This document shows positions 26,526-35,382 of a DNA stretch of 64,000 bases, piece after piece (positions within the stretch are counted from its first letter, which is position 1; each line of letters opens with the position of its first letter). A program made the position numbers and the translations under genes. Origin of the DNA: Dyella_B sp035503745 (lineage in GTDB: Bacteria; Pseudomonadota; Gammaproteobacteria; Xanthomonadales; Rhodanobacteraceae); the NCBI RefSeq assembly GCF_035503745.1, contig NZ_DATJTC010000044.1, positions 25,643 through 89,642 of the forward strand, read 5' to 3'. The notes below the pieces were generated by a model. That model was given only the letters and a program-made list of their open reading frames with translations, searched no databases and was not told the origin of the DNA.

Positions 26526-27547
26526 ACACTCGCGCCATGTGTTGCGGCATGCCGCGATGCCGCTGGCTTGAACGTGCCTTGCTTCAGATACCACCGCGCC
26601 GCACCGCGCACACCGTGAAGACCGTGCTCGGTGACCCACACCGGTACCTGCGATAGCAGTGCGCGCGCGCTGCGACCGTGCAGGAATCGTTCCTCGAAGG
26701 GGCTGCGCGCGAGCAGATCGAAGAGGGAAGACAAAAAGCCGCCTGCCAGGTACACACCACCCGTGGCCATGAAAACCATCGCAAGGTTGCCGGCAAAACT
26801 CCCCAACGCGGCGCAAAACATATCCACGGCCTCCGTGGCATGCGCATCGCCGCCGGCCAGGGCTGCGGCGGTGACGGCCTCGGGCGTGTTCAGTCTTGGC
26901 GCTTGCCCATCCAGTGCGCACAAGGTCAGGTAGATGGTCAGCAAGCCGGGGCCTGACACGATGCGTTCAAACGCCACGTAGCCGCCTTGGGGCGCCAACT
27001 GCGCCAGAACCTCGCGGTCGCGCACGGAATTGGGCGCGAAATCCATCTGGCCAGCCTCGGTCGGCAGCACCAAACCGCCATCAGGCCCCGCGATGTGCGC
27101 GGCGGCACCGAGGCCGGTCCCCGGTCCGATCACCAGGGTTGGGCCGTTGGAACACGCCTGCGGTCCGCACAGGTGGCGGCCGCCGTCCGTGAGCGGACCT
27201 TCGAGTGCGAAAGCCAGCGCCTCGAAGTCGTTGAGCACCGCAACCTCGTCCAGCGCCAATGCTTCGCGCAACGGGGTCAGGTGGATAGGCCAGGCGAGGT
27301 TGTCGTTCACCACCTCGTCGCCCATGATCTGCCCCGCGCATGCGAGCACGCAGTGCTTCACCGGCTCTTGCACGTTGGCAGCGAGAAAGGTCTGCAATAG
27401 GTCTGACAGCCTTGAAAACGCCGCGCAGACAAAGACGCGGCAAGCGAGCATCTCGATATCGCCCGTGTCGCCGTGCGTGCCGCGCATCAGCGCAACACGT
27501 GCGTGCGTGCCGCCAATATCGGCCACCAGAAACGGCGTCGCCGCCAT
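26522..27547 (-). CDS. glk: Glucokinase (Glk family)
   Basis: A 341-residue kinase of the bacterial glucokinase family. MAATPFLVADIGGTHARVAL is the phosphate-binding loop; AVLNDFEALAFALEG holds the catalytic Asp region; LVIGPGTGLGAAAH is the sugar/ATP contact; LPTEAGQMDFAP is family-typical. In this locus it probably phosphorylates glucose, glucosamine or GlcNAc released by GH20/GH2. The frame extends upstream to 27658, but that part would contain the operator and promoter, so I use 27547. It is the first gene of the minus-strand glycan series. Confidence 0.88.
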   Translation of the reverse strand: MAATPFLVADIGGTHARVALMRGTHGDTGDIEMLACRVFVCAAFSRLSDLLQTFLAANVQEPVKHCVLACAGQIMGDEVVNDNLAWPIHLTPLREALALDEVAVLNDFEALAFALEGPLTDGGRHLCGPQACSNGPTLVIGPGTGLGAAAHIAGPDGGLVLPTEAGQMDFAPNSVRDREVLAQLAPQGGYVAFERIVSGPGLLTIYLTLCALDGQAPRLNTPEAVTAAALAGGDAHATEAVDMFCAALGSFAGNLAMVFMATGGVYLAGGFLSSLFDLLARSPFEERFLHGRSARALLSQVPVWVTEHGLHGVRGAARWYLKQGTFKPAASRHAATHGASV

Positions 27548-27627
27548 CCGGACTTGTCGATCCGACTGATCAATCCCCACGTCCGCCGCACCCCCGGCAT
27601 TGGAACTGTTATCAGCCTGTAACGTAA

Positions 27628-27643
27628 TTGACACCGGTGTCAA
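27628..27643. promoter_or_regulatory. Perfect 16-bp LacI-type operator overlapping a -35 box
   Basis: TTGACACCGGTGTCAA is a perfect palindrome with the central CG step usual for LacI-family operators. Read on the minus strand its first six bases are the consensus -35 hexamer TTGACA, 81-96 bp upstream of the glucokinase start; the -10 region is less clear (TACAGG at 16-bp spacing). Binding of a LacI repressor here would block the promoter. Confidence 0.7.
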
Positions 27644-27659
27644 GTGGGGGCGCACCATC

Positions 27660-28007
27660 CGGGCTCAGGCCAGGGTTGCAAGCGGGGGCGGGCCGCCGCG
27701 GATGATGCAACGTCAATGCCGATCGCCGCGTTGGCAGGCAACAGGCGAGTACCCGTTGAGGTAGGGCGGCACGAAAATCGCAATATACGGTCAGCGTGAT
27801 CAAACCACCCCGCCAAGACCGTGCAGCAGTCGCAGGTCAATCCGGCGCTGCACAAACAATCTGCGCGGATAGAAATGACGGAACTATGTTTTCCGGCCGG
27901 GCAGGGGAGATTTTTCCGCACGGCGTGTCGAAATCCACCGTTGCCGTTCGTCACTACAGTGGAGGCCGGTTCACCCGCCTGGCCGATGAGTCCATCAGGA
28001 GACCAAA
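27660..28007. other. Divergent intergenic region, no gene supported
   Basis: About 350 bp between the glycan locus and the YciI gene. Short frames are present on both strands but have no ribosome binding sites or family motifs. The stretch just before 28008 (TCAGGAGACC) is the ribosome binding site of the YciI gene. Confidence 0.5.
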
Positions 28008-28364
28008 ATGCCGCAATATCTCATCTCAAGTTACCTCCCCGATGACTTTGATCCGTCGTCGGTAACCGAGGCAACCATCGAAGCCATCCACGCCTTGAAC
28101 AGGGAAATGATCGCTGCGGGCGTCAGGAAGTTCGCGTGTGGCTTGAGCCCGAAGACAACGACACTGCGGTCGCAGGCCAACGGCGAAGTGATCGTCACCG
28201 ACGGACCGTACCTGGAAACGAAAGAGCACGTAGGTGGCCTGTGGATACTGGAAACGGAGAGCCTTGACCAAGCGCTGGCGTGGGTGCGCAAAGGCGCCCA
28301 GGTACTGCAAGGTGTGGTCGAAGTGCGGGAAATTTTCTTCAATCCCGCCCCCGAACCGGGCTAG
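28008..28364 (+). CDS. YciI / DGPF-domain protein
   Basis: A 118-residue YCII-related protein. The family signature is VTDGPYLETKEHVGGLWILE in the middle, and the fold ends with QVLQGVVEVREIFF. AGGAG precedes the ATG. Members are small dimeric ferredoxin-like proteins, often encoded with sigma-70-like ECF factors; here the next gene is a secreted unknown. Function is not established. Confidence 0.88.
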   Translation: MPQYLISSYLPDDFDPSSVTEATIEAIHALNREMIAAGVRKFACGLSPKTTTLRSQANGEVIVTDGPYLETKEHVGGLWILETESLDQALAWVRKGAQVLQGVVEVREIFFNPAPEPG

Positions 28365-28438
28365 GCGGTACGGCAAACACGAACGGACACTGCGCAAAAC
28401 ATCGCGCACGCAACCTCATTGACGGCGAGGAAGGGATC

Positions 28439-29191
28439 ATGCGCAAAAACAAGATCGGCGCTTTATTGATGAACGGCTCCATCCTGCTTGCCGGGCTTGG
28501 GATAGCACACATGTCGATGGCACAGAACGCCGCGACGCCCTATCCGAAAATGGCCCCGATCGACCAATACCTGATGGCCGATCCAAGCGCGGAAATTGCG
28601 CTGGCGCGCAGCGCGGCACCCGCATCCATTTCCCGTGACGCAACGGTCCTGGTGCTGGGGCGCAAGGGCTATGAAACAGCAGCCCAGGGCAAGAACGGTT
28701 TTGTATGCCTGGTGGCTAGAGGTTGGTCGGGCCCCTTCGACTGGCCCGAATTCTGGAGCCCGAAAATAAGGGCTGCCGATTGCCTCAATCCCCAAGCCGC
28801 ACGTTCGATCGTGCCCATCCTGGTTCTGCGCGCGAAGATGGCCATGGCCGGTCGCTCCAAGGCGGAAATGCTATCGGCACTCAACGCCGCCTACGAACAT
28901 AAACAGCTGCCGCCCATCGAGGACGGTGCGATGGATTACATGATGTCCAAGTCCTCGTATCTCACCGACGAAGGTGGGCACAATATGCCTCATCTCATGT
29001 TCGACACCCTGGTCAAGGACCCCAAAGACTGGGGTTCCGGTGCGGCGGGCTCGCCGGTCATGTCCTGCCCCTATTGGTTCATCGCCGAGAACCAACCGCC
29101 CCACATGAAAGCGCTGCCGCCCATTCTGGTGTTTCTGATTCCCGCGCCTACCTGGTCCGATGGAACGCCCGCCGACATGCACGCGCACTGA
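28439..29191 (+). CDS. Secreted hypothetical protein
   Basis: A 250-residue protein with a signal peptide (MRKNKIGALLMNGSILLAGL...SMAQNA). The mature part contains LMADPSAEIALARSAAPASI, VLVLGRKGYETAAQGKNGFV and CLVARGWSGPFDWPEFWSPK. It has several Cys and Met residues and no motif I can tie to a function. ATG 28439 follows GAAGGGATC. It lies 74 bp after the YciI gene on the same strand and may be cotranscribed. Confidence 0.75.
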   Translation: MRKNKIGALLMNGSILLAGLGIAHMSMAQNAATPYPKMAPIDQYLMADPSAEIALARSAAPASISRDATVLVLGRKGYETAAQGKNGFVCLVARGWSGPFDWPEFWSPKIRAADCLNPQAARSIVPILVLRAKMAMAGRSKAEMLSALNAAYEHKQLPPIEDGAMDYMMSKSSYLTDEGGHNMPHLMFDTLVKDPKDWGSGAAGSPVMSCPYWFIAENQPPHMKALPPILVFLIPAPTWSDGTPADMHAH

Positions 29192-29265
29192 TGCAGGCAC
29201 TGTTTGAACACGTGTAAAGCGGCTCGCGAGATCGCGATGTCAAGCGCCAACCAGCCTGCTACCGA

Positions 29266-29281
29266 GGCCGCAAATGCGGCC
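29266..29281. terminator. Short hairpin between convergent genes
   Basis: GGCCGC-AAAT-GCGGCC is a perfect 6-bp stem with a tetraloop between the ends of the secreted protein gene (29191) and the MBL hydrolase gene (29289). There is no T-run, so terminator function is only possible. Confidence 0.3.
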
Positions 29282-29288
29282 AAGGGCA

Positions 29289-30134
29289 TCAGACCGCAAA
29301 TCGGTAAGCCACGCCGTCGCGAAAAATGCGCCCGGCGGTAGGGGCGGCAAAGTGGGTGCCGATGACGAGAACCGGCTGGTCCGCCCATTCGGCGAAGAGC
29401 CGTTCGCGGGTGAGCATGGCGGCCTTCGGATCGCTGTCGCCAAACATCCAGTCCGGGTGCGCCAGTTGACTGGGATGATGCATCATGTCGCCGGTGATCA
29501 CAGCACGCTCACCTTCGGACTCAATCATCACACTGACGTGGCCCGGTGTGTGGCCGATCGAAGGCGTGAGCCGAATTTCCGGCGAGATCACGTGATCGAT
29601 CTCCACCAGCTCGACAAGGCCGGCGTCGAAGATCGGCTTGATGCTATCGCCAAGCATCGCCTGTTGCTCCTCGTCGTCGTACGTGCTCCAGAAGTCGTAC
29701 TCGCGCCGACCGATAAGATAGCGTGCCTTCGGGAAGGTGGGCGTCCATCTGCCGTTCTCGAGCATCGTATTCCAGCCGACGTGATCGACGTGCAGATGCG
29801 TGCATACCACCACATCGACTCCGTCGCGCGACCAGCCGGCCTCGCCAAGATGCTGCAGGAACGGCGTCGACAACGGCTCGCCGCCGGTGATCTCGCGCGG
29901 CCGGTCGTTGCCGACGCAGGTATCCACCACCAGTTTCATCCCCGGCGCCTCGACCAGCAACGCGTGGACACTCAGATTGAGGGTGGCATCGTCATCGCTG
30001 ACGAAATACGGATAAAGCCATGCCGACTTGCGCAGTTCCGACGCCGTAGCCTGCGGTATAAGCGCGGCCGGCACCGGCAAATCCATCTCGACAATGCGAG
30101 TAATTTTTACCTGACCCACCTGCCAGCTCAGCAT
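29289..30134 (-). CDS. MBL-fold metallo-hydrolase (lactonase-like)
   Basis: A 281-residue cytoplasmic MBL protein. The metal site is complete: THLHVDHVGWN (HxHxDH), IGHTPGHVSVMI (third His), ITGDMMHHPSQ (bridging Asp) and VLVIGTHFAAPTAG (last His). This order and length match AHL-lactonase/MBL hydrolases. A quorum-quenching role is possible but cannot be read from the sequence. The start 30134 follows CAGGGGG; the longer frame to 30332 crosses the promoter palindrome and is rejected. Confidence 0.82.
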   Translation of the reverse strand: MLSWQVGQVKITRIVEMDLPVPAALIPQATASELRKSAWLYPYFVSDDDATLNLSVHALLVEAPGMKLVVDTCVGNDRPREITGGEPLSTPFLQHLGEAGWSRDGVDVVVCTHLHVDHVGWNTMLENGRWTPTFPKARYLIGRREYDFWSTYDDEEQQAMLGDSIKPIFDAGLVELVEIDHVISPEIRLTPSIGHTPGHVSVMIESEGERAVITGDMMHHPSQLAHPDWMFGDSDPKAAMLTRERLFAEWADQPVLVIGTHFAAPTAGRIFRDGVAYRFAV

Positions 30135-30212
30135 CGCGCTCACGCCCCCTGCATGCAGGATTGCACCCGACAATAACGCTGAAAACGACGCAAGGATACC
30201 ATCGCAAGGGTA

Positions 30213-30230
30213 AATAACTGTGCAGTTATT
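30213..30230. promoter_or_regulatory. 18-bp operator-like palindrome
   Basis: AATAACTG-TG-CAGTTATT is a perfect AT-rich dyad 79-96 bp upstream of the MBL hydrolase start. TetR- and MarR-type repressors use sites of this kind. No such repressor gene is adjacent. Confidence 0.5.
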
Positions 30231-30373
30231 ACAGCGCCAGTATAGCGATTGGAGCGCGTTATCAGGGGTAGGGCGCCCATCTTCGGTAAAGTGCCTAAAC
30301 GGGTCAAGATAAGGGTTGATTTCTAAAAGCACGTTGCATGGATGGAATCAGCTTGGCATAGGCTGGCAATGCC

Positions 30374-33300
30374 TTAATCTTTGAGCAGTCCATTTCGCAG
30401 AAGCCCCAAATAGGCAACACGCCCCGGGATACAAAGCCTGATGCAGGTTCCTTGGCCCGATTGCGACTCGATAGAAACCCTCGCCGACATTTGCTTAGCG
30501 CGCTCACGCATGCCGATCAGGCCCCAGTGACCTGGTTTCTCACCCGCCGCCAGGATAATCGGATCAATTCCCTGGCCGTCGTCTTGTACTTTTAGCAGAA
30601 GCGATTCGCTGCGGTAATCCAAACTGATGGTTAGAACGCGTCCGTCCGAGTGCTTGGACGCGTTGAGAATCGCTTCTTGCATGATAAATAATGCTTCCTC
30701 AAAAATCTCTTGCTTGAGCTTTTGCTCCTCTCCCTTGACCGATATGTCCACGGTCATACCAGAATGCGCGGCCTGTTCCGTGGCGAAGTTCGTTAACGCC
30801 TCTACAAGATCTCCGCAGCTTTGCGAGCGCAGCTGATATACCTGATCCCTGCCTTCCTCGACAATCTTGCGAGCGAGGTCGATCGTTTGATTCAAGGCGT
30901 TGCGCCCGTGCGTTTCCGCTGGAAGTTGGTTCACGCCATCTTGCAGTTTTAACAGAAGCGCAGGGAAACTCTGTAACAGGGTGTCGTGCAAATTGCGTGC
31001 GATGCGTTCCCGTTCCGCATGACGCGTCTCCAAGCGGATGCGCAGCTGGTGATTGACCTGCCGAACGCGAAATGAAAATGCCTGCCAAATGGCGAGGATG
31101 GTTATGAGTGCACAAAGTGCTTTGAACCATAAGGTTTGATAAAACGCTGGGGTTATGCGGAACTTAAGATGAGCCCCTGCATCGTTCCAGACGCCGTCAT
31201 TATTTGCCGCCGCGACATCAAAGCGGTAGCTTCCAGGCGCCAGGTTGGTATAGCTGGCTACACGTTGCTGCCCAACATCGCGCCAATCGCTGTCCTGACC
31301 GCGCAATCGAATCTTTGCCTGAACGCGCTCAGGCATGGTCAAGCTTGGGACAGAGAAGGTGATGTGAACGTTCTTGGTATTTGCGGGTAAAACGAGGCCG
31401 TTTTGAGGCGTATAGGATTTTCCGTCCGCGTCAATCGCATCGATGACAACGGGCGGCGGAACAAGGTTGGAGACAAGCTGGCGAGGGTCGAGCCATACCA
31501 CGCCATTTTCGGTCGCAAACCAGAGCCTCCCGTCGGTTCCTTTTACAACGGACTGCAGCGGTATTTGCAGCGCCGGTGTGCCGGGCAGTCCGTCCAGCGT
31601 ATCGAATTTTCTAAAATGCATCGCGTGTGACGCATTCGATTCGGCTTCATGTACTTCAGGCGCGGGGAGTTGAAAAACACCGTAGAGGGTATTGACCCAC
31701 ATGTCGCCCTGGTCTGAGAACGCGATTCCGGTGACGTTTTTTAATGAACCCCCATCAGACAACCCAACCATCTTCCAGCGCCAGCCGTCCATGTAGCCCA
31801 GCCCGTTGCTGCCGCCGATCCACAAAAACTGGCCATGCTGCATGAAGGTCTTCGCGTCGCCGATGGTCAGGCCCTGGGCGGCGGTCAATAGGGTGACTTG
31901 GTTTCCGTCGAACACCGCAAGTCGATTGTCCAGATAGCCTGCCCAGATTCGCCCGCTGGAATCGGAATAGAGGGCGTGAGCCAGCCCTTCGACCGGTGAT
32001 TTTTCCCACTGGCCGTTGATCCAGGTATATATCCCCATCCGCTCGGGGTAGGAGGAAAAGATGGAAATCCACCATGTGCCATGCAAGTCTTTGGTCATGG
32101 CATCAACCTCGGACTTGTCGTCCTCGTTCTTCGGGAGGCTTGCGAGGTGGCTGGCACCTGTCTCGCTGACCTTCCATATGCCGCTATCGGTGCCGAAATA
32201 CACCTCGCCATTCGCGTCTCGATAGGCCACCAGGGAGTTTGGCGGAATATCGAACGTGTGGATTTGCGAGCCATCAAGCTGCATGACGGGCTGTGTGCTG
32301 CTCCCCGTCCAAACGGTGCCATGGGCACCGGCTGCCAATGCAAAGTCCTGGGTGCCGGGTGGGAAGGGTGCGGGGGTAAAATTGCGTTGGCCAAATCGAT
32401 CGATGCCGGCGCTCGTGCCAACCCATATATTGCCCTCCCGGTCGACAAGCAGCGGCCACGCATAATCGCTGCTGAGGCCATTGACGGCATTAAAACTTTC
32501 CACGCCGGCGCTCAATGCGGATAGGTCCGCACTACTGCTGATGGCTTCTGCCGTGATGTGATGTATGCCGTCGCCTAATCCGTTGATCCACAGTCCGCCC
32601 TGGTGATCGAAGTGGATATAGCCGATGCGGGGAGACGTCAGCGTCCCGGGCTCCAGAGTTGGTCCAGGGGTTGTCGTTATCCAGCGCTCTATAAGCTTTT
32701 GAGCATAAGAAACCCACATGCTCCCGTCTGGCGCTTCCTCGATGTCAATCACGAACCCTTTTTCATCTAGGGCTACGAATTGTTTTGCGCCAGGTGCTCG
32801 ATAAAACAGCCCAGCGGGCGTTCCAACCCAAAAAGCGCCATTGCGCGCAATACGCACGAACGAAGCGCGGTTGCCCTTGATGCCAACATCGGAGCCGATT
32901 TTCTCCCAGCGACCGTCAACGAGCCGGTAGAGGATCCCGATCGAGGCGCACCACATCACACCCTGGCGGTCCTGCGTAATCGCGTTGATGACGACGTGCT
33001 CGGGCAGTCCGTCTTTGGGGCCGTACTGCGTAAGATGGCCTCCCCTGATGACGCTTATTCCCCCAAATTCATAACCGATCCATAGTCCACCATCTGCGCT
33101 GGCGTATAAGCTGAACACAGAAAACGTGGGAAGCGGTTGACCATCCACGGTTTCAATATGCTCAAAGTGCAACCCGTCGAACCGGTAGAGCCCGCTGTTG
33201 CTACCGATCCATAAGTAGCCATCCGGCGTTTGAGCCAGGGAGGTGACGCCGGTCGGCGCTCCGTTTTCACGAGTCCAGGCGGTGTGTTGATAACGGGAGA

Positions 33301-33427
33301 GCGTCCATGGAAACGGCTCGGCACGCGCAAGGCACGGCCCCAAGAGCGTGGCGAGGAGAAACAGCCATCCAATTAGCCGGGGCGCGATGATCTGCGCACG
33401 GCGACGGACGTGTTGAACCATCCTCAA
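30374..33427 (-). CDS. Hybrid-type sensor histidine kinase with periplasmic beta-propeller (HisKA_3)
   Basis: A 1,017-residue membrane sensor. After a signal/anchor (LIGWLFLLATLLGPCLARAE) come many Reg_prop repeats such as TPDGYLWIGSNSGLYRFDGL and DREGNIWVGTSAGIDRFG, which form two seven-bladed propellers. Then there is a Y_Y_Y domain (NVHITFSVPSLTMPERVQAK), a membrane helix (LWFKALCALITILAIWQAF), the HisKA_3 phospho-site ERERIARNLHDTLLQSF and a HATPase_c (DDGQGIDP, GHWGLIGMRERA, GQGTCIRLCIPG). It lacks a receiver domain and must signal to a NarL-type regulator; two such genes lie at 36.2 and 38.4 kb. A paralogue is at 42.0 kb. Confidence 0.9.
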   Translation of the reverse strand: MRMVQHVRRRAQIIAPRLIGWLFLLATLLGPCLARAEPFPWTLSRYQHTAWTRENGAPTGVTSLAQTPDGYLWIGSNSGLYRFDGLHFEHIETVDGQPLPTFSVFSLYASADGGLWIGYEFGGISVIRGGHLTQYGPKDGLPEHVVINAITQDRQGVMWCASIGILYRLVDGRWEKIGSDVGIKGNRASFVRIARNGAFWVGTPAGLFYRAPGAKQFVALDEKGFVIDIEEAPDGSMWVSYAQKLIERWITTTPGPTLEPGTLTSPRIGYIHFDHQGGLWINGLGDGIHHITAEAISSSADLSALSAGVESFNAVNGLSSDYAWPLLVDREGNIWVGTSAGIDRFGQRNFTPAPFPPGTQDFALAAGAHGTVWTGSSTQPVMQLDGSQIHTFDIPPNSLVAYRDANGEVYFGTDSGIWKVSETGASHLASLPKNEDDKSEVDAMTKDLHGTWWISIFSSYPERMGIYTWINGQWEKSPVEGLAHALYSDSSGRIWAGYLDNRLAVFDGNQVTLLTAAQGLTIGDAKTFMQHGQFLWIGGSNGLGYMDGWRWKMVGLSDGGSLKNVTGIAFSDQGDMWVNTLYGVFQLPAPEVHEAESNASHAMHFRKFDTLDGLPGTPALQIPLQSVVKGTDGRLWFATENGVVWLDPRQLVSNLVPPPVVIDAIDADGKSYTPQNGLVLPANTKNVHITFSVPSLTMPERVQAKIRLRGQDSDWRDVGQQRVASYTNLAPGSYRFDVAAANNDGVWNDAGAHLKFRITPAFYQTLWFKALCALITILAIWQAFSFRVRQVNHQLRIRLETRHAERERIARNLHDTLLQSFPALLLKLQDGVNQLPAETHGRNALNQTIDLARKIVEEGRDQVYQLRSQSCGDLVEALTNFATEQAAHSGMTVDISVKGEEQKLKQEIFEEALFIMQEAILNASKHSDGRVLTISLDYRSESLLLKVQDDGQGIDPIILAAGEKPGHWGLIGMRERAKQMSARVSIESQSGQGTCIRLCIPGRVAYLGLLRNGLLKD

Positions 33428-33643
33428 TCTCCCCGGCGCGAAACGCCCCCATTGCGGCGCCTAAGAAGGCCAAACCGCATCGCACGATGTTACGGCAACG
33501 TAGAGGCGGCGTGGAGTACGCCGGCCAATTCATTAGCTGCTTTGGCAATAACTGCCGCATCGGGGGCGCATTCGTGCGCCGGTCCGATCGACGAAGTCTT
33601 TGCGGCACTCGCGGCACCTCCGGCAGGTGCTTGCGCAAATGCC

Positions 33644-34414
33644 TTACACGGATTTGACTTCGCCCCCATCCATTCGAAGCATCGCACCCGTCATCCAGTG
33701 GGCGGAAGGAGAAACCAGGAAGGCCATCAGCTGGGCAATCTCCTCGGGCGTCCCGTATCGTGCAATACCCGCATCGCGCGGAAAGCGCTCCATGGCCTCG
33801 GTGGCCGTCATATTGTGCAGGGGAGCCCAATGCTCCAGGTATGAGCGACGGCGGCCCGTCATGACGGGCCCAGGCAACACGCTGTTGACCTGCACGCCAT
33901 CGGCAATGCCGCGATCGGAGAAGGCTTTGGCCAGCGCGATGATGGCGGCATTGATGGTCCCAACGGCCGCATACGGAGCCTTGGGAAAAATCGCCGAATT
34001 GCCTGAGGTGAATACGACAGAACCCCCGCTTTGCTTCAGTGCCGGCCATGCTTCGATGGTGAGCCGTCGTGCGCCATGAAGCTTGAGTGCCATGCCTGCA
34101 TCCCATTGTTCGTCGGTCATCTCGAAAAGATCGACCTGAGGGACGGCGCCGGCAATATTGAGCAGAGCATCGATTTGACCGAAGGCGGCCAGCGTTTTCT
34201 CGATAACGATCTTTGCTGCCGTTTTCTCGGCGAGATCAAGATCGATGACCAATGTCTTGGCGCCCAGCGACTGAACGGATTCAGCCGTTTGTTGCAAGTT
34301 GCCCAGGTCCCTGGCCACCAGGACCAGTGCCTGAAAGTCCTTTGCCAGCCGCAGCGCGGTCGCTTTGCCAATCCCTTGACTGGCACCGGTCACGATAGCC
34401 GTTGTATTTGCCAT
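33644..34414 (-). CDS. SDR-family oxidoreductase with altered active site
   Basis: A 256-residue short-chain dehydrogenase. The NAD(P) motif TGASQGIG, the NIAGA motif (LLNIAGAVP) and the catalytic Ser region (VVFTSGNSAIF) are present. The YxxxK box reads YAAVGTINAAI, so the usual Lys is Gly. The C-terminus (AHWMTGAMLRMDGG) is normal. It is the last of three minus-strand genes with two alpha/beta hydrolases, 33 bp after the first. Either another residue replaces the Lys or activity is changed. Confidence 0.85.
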   Translation of the reverse strand: MANTTAIVTGASQGIGKATALRLAKDFQALVLVARDLGNLQQTAESVQSLGAKTLVIDLDLAEKTAAKIVIEKTLAAFGQIDALLNIAGAVPQVDLFEMTDEQWDAGMALKLHGARRLTIEAWPALKQSGGSVVFTSGNSAIFPKAPYAAVGTINAAIIALAKAFSDRGIADGVQVNSVLPGPVMTGRRRSYLEHWAPLHNMTATEAMERFPRDAGIARYGTPEEIAQLMAFLVSPSAHWMTGAMLRMDGGEVKSV

Positions 34415-34447
34415 GGCAGCCTCTTGTTTGCCTCCGCAGGGTAGGGG

Positions 34448-35302
34448 TCAGGTAGCGAAGCAGCCACGGATGTCTTCAGCGATCGCCCTTGCGTGCGTCT
34501 CGAGGGCGAAATGACCCGTGTCGTGGAAACGAATTTGCGCACCGGGGATGTCGCGCTTGAACGCCTCGGCGCCCGGAGGCAGAAAGAAGGGGTCGTTCTT
34601 GCCCCAGGTTGCCAGAAAGCGCGGGTGGTGGTTGCGAAAGTAACTCTGAAACGTCGGATAGAGAGCCACGTTGCTCTGATAATCAAGGAAAAGATCCAGC
34701 TGCACGTCATCCATGCCCTTGCGCGCCAGATAGAAGTTGTCGAGCGCAATGCCATCAGGTGAAACCATGGATTCGTCCGCCACGCCATGGGTGTATTGCC
34801 AGCGCGTGGTTTCCGGCGAAAGAAAGGCGCGCAAGGCTTCTCGATTGGACGTGGTCGGGCTTTCCCAGTAGGCGCGGATGGGATTCCATCCATCGCTCAG
34901 GCCTTCCACGTAGGCATTGCCGTTTTGAGAGATGATGCCGGTTATCCGCTCGGGGTGTTTGACGGCAATTCGAAAGCCGGTCGGGGCGCCATAATCGAAC
35001 ACGTAGATCAAGAATTTATCGAAACCGATCACCTCGGTGAATCGATCAATGACGTTTGCGATATTGTCGAACGTGTATTTGAACGTTTCACGCGTGGGCA
35101 TATCGGACAGCCCAAATCCAGGCAAGTCCGGGGCGACCATATGAAATGCATCGCTCAGTAGCGGAATGAGATCGCGAAACATGTGGCTGGAGGTTGGAAA
35201 TCCATGCAGCAAAAGCAGTTTCGGTTTTCCGTTCGACCCCGATTCCCGGTAGAACACATTGAAGCCGTCAGCGTTGGCTTTGCGATAGTGGATGGTGGAC
35301 AT
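34448..35302 (-). CDS. Alpha/beta hydrolase, haloalkane dehalogenase/epoxide hydrolase type
   Basis: A 284-residue hydrolase. HGFPTSSHMFRDLIPLL is the oxyanion region, PDLPGFGLSDMP follows, and the nucleophile is Asp103 in YVFDYGAPTGF, as in dehalogenases and epoxide hydrolases (Asp rather than Ser). The acid and base are in WGKNDPFF and DTGHFALE. A cap domain lies between. The start follows GGAGATC. It is the middle gene of the hydrolase-hydrolase-SDR series. Confidence 0.88.
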   Translation of the reverse strand: MSTIHYRKANADGFNVFYRESGSNGKPKLLLLHGFPTSSHMFRDLIPLLSDAFHMVAPDLPGFGLSDMPTRETFKYTFDNIANVIDRFTEVIGFDKFLIYVFDYGAPTGFRIAVKHPERITGIISQNGNAYVEGLSDGWNPIRAYWESPTTSNREALRAFLSPETTRWQYTHGVADESMVSPDGIALDNFYLARKGMDDVQLDLFLDYQSNVALYPTFQSYFRNHHPRFLATWGKNDPFFLPPGAEAFKRDIPGAQIRFHDTGHFALETHARAIAEDIRGCFAT

Positions 35303-35382
35303 GGAGGGATCTCCTTTGAACTTGGCAGGGTGCGTTGTGCCGGGTTGCCGTTGTCGGCCACGCGTACAGGCCGCTTCTGGTG

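Noticed and set aside
28439..29191. Secreted unknown as a partner lipase or toxin
   Set aside because: No catalytic pattern or export signal other than a normal signal peptide.
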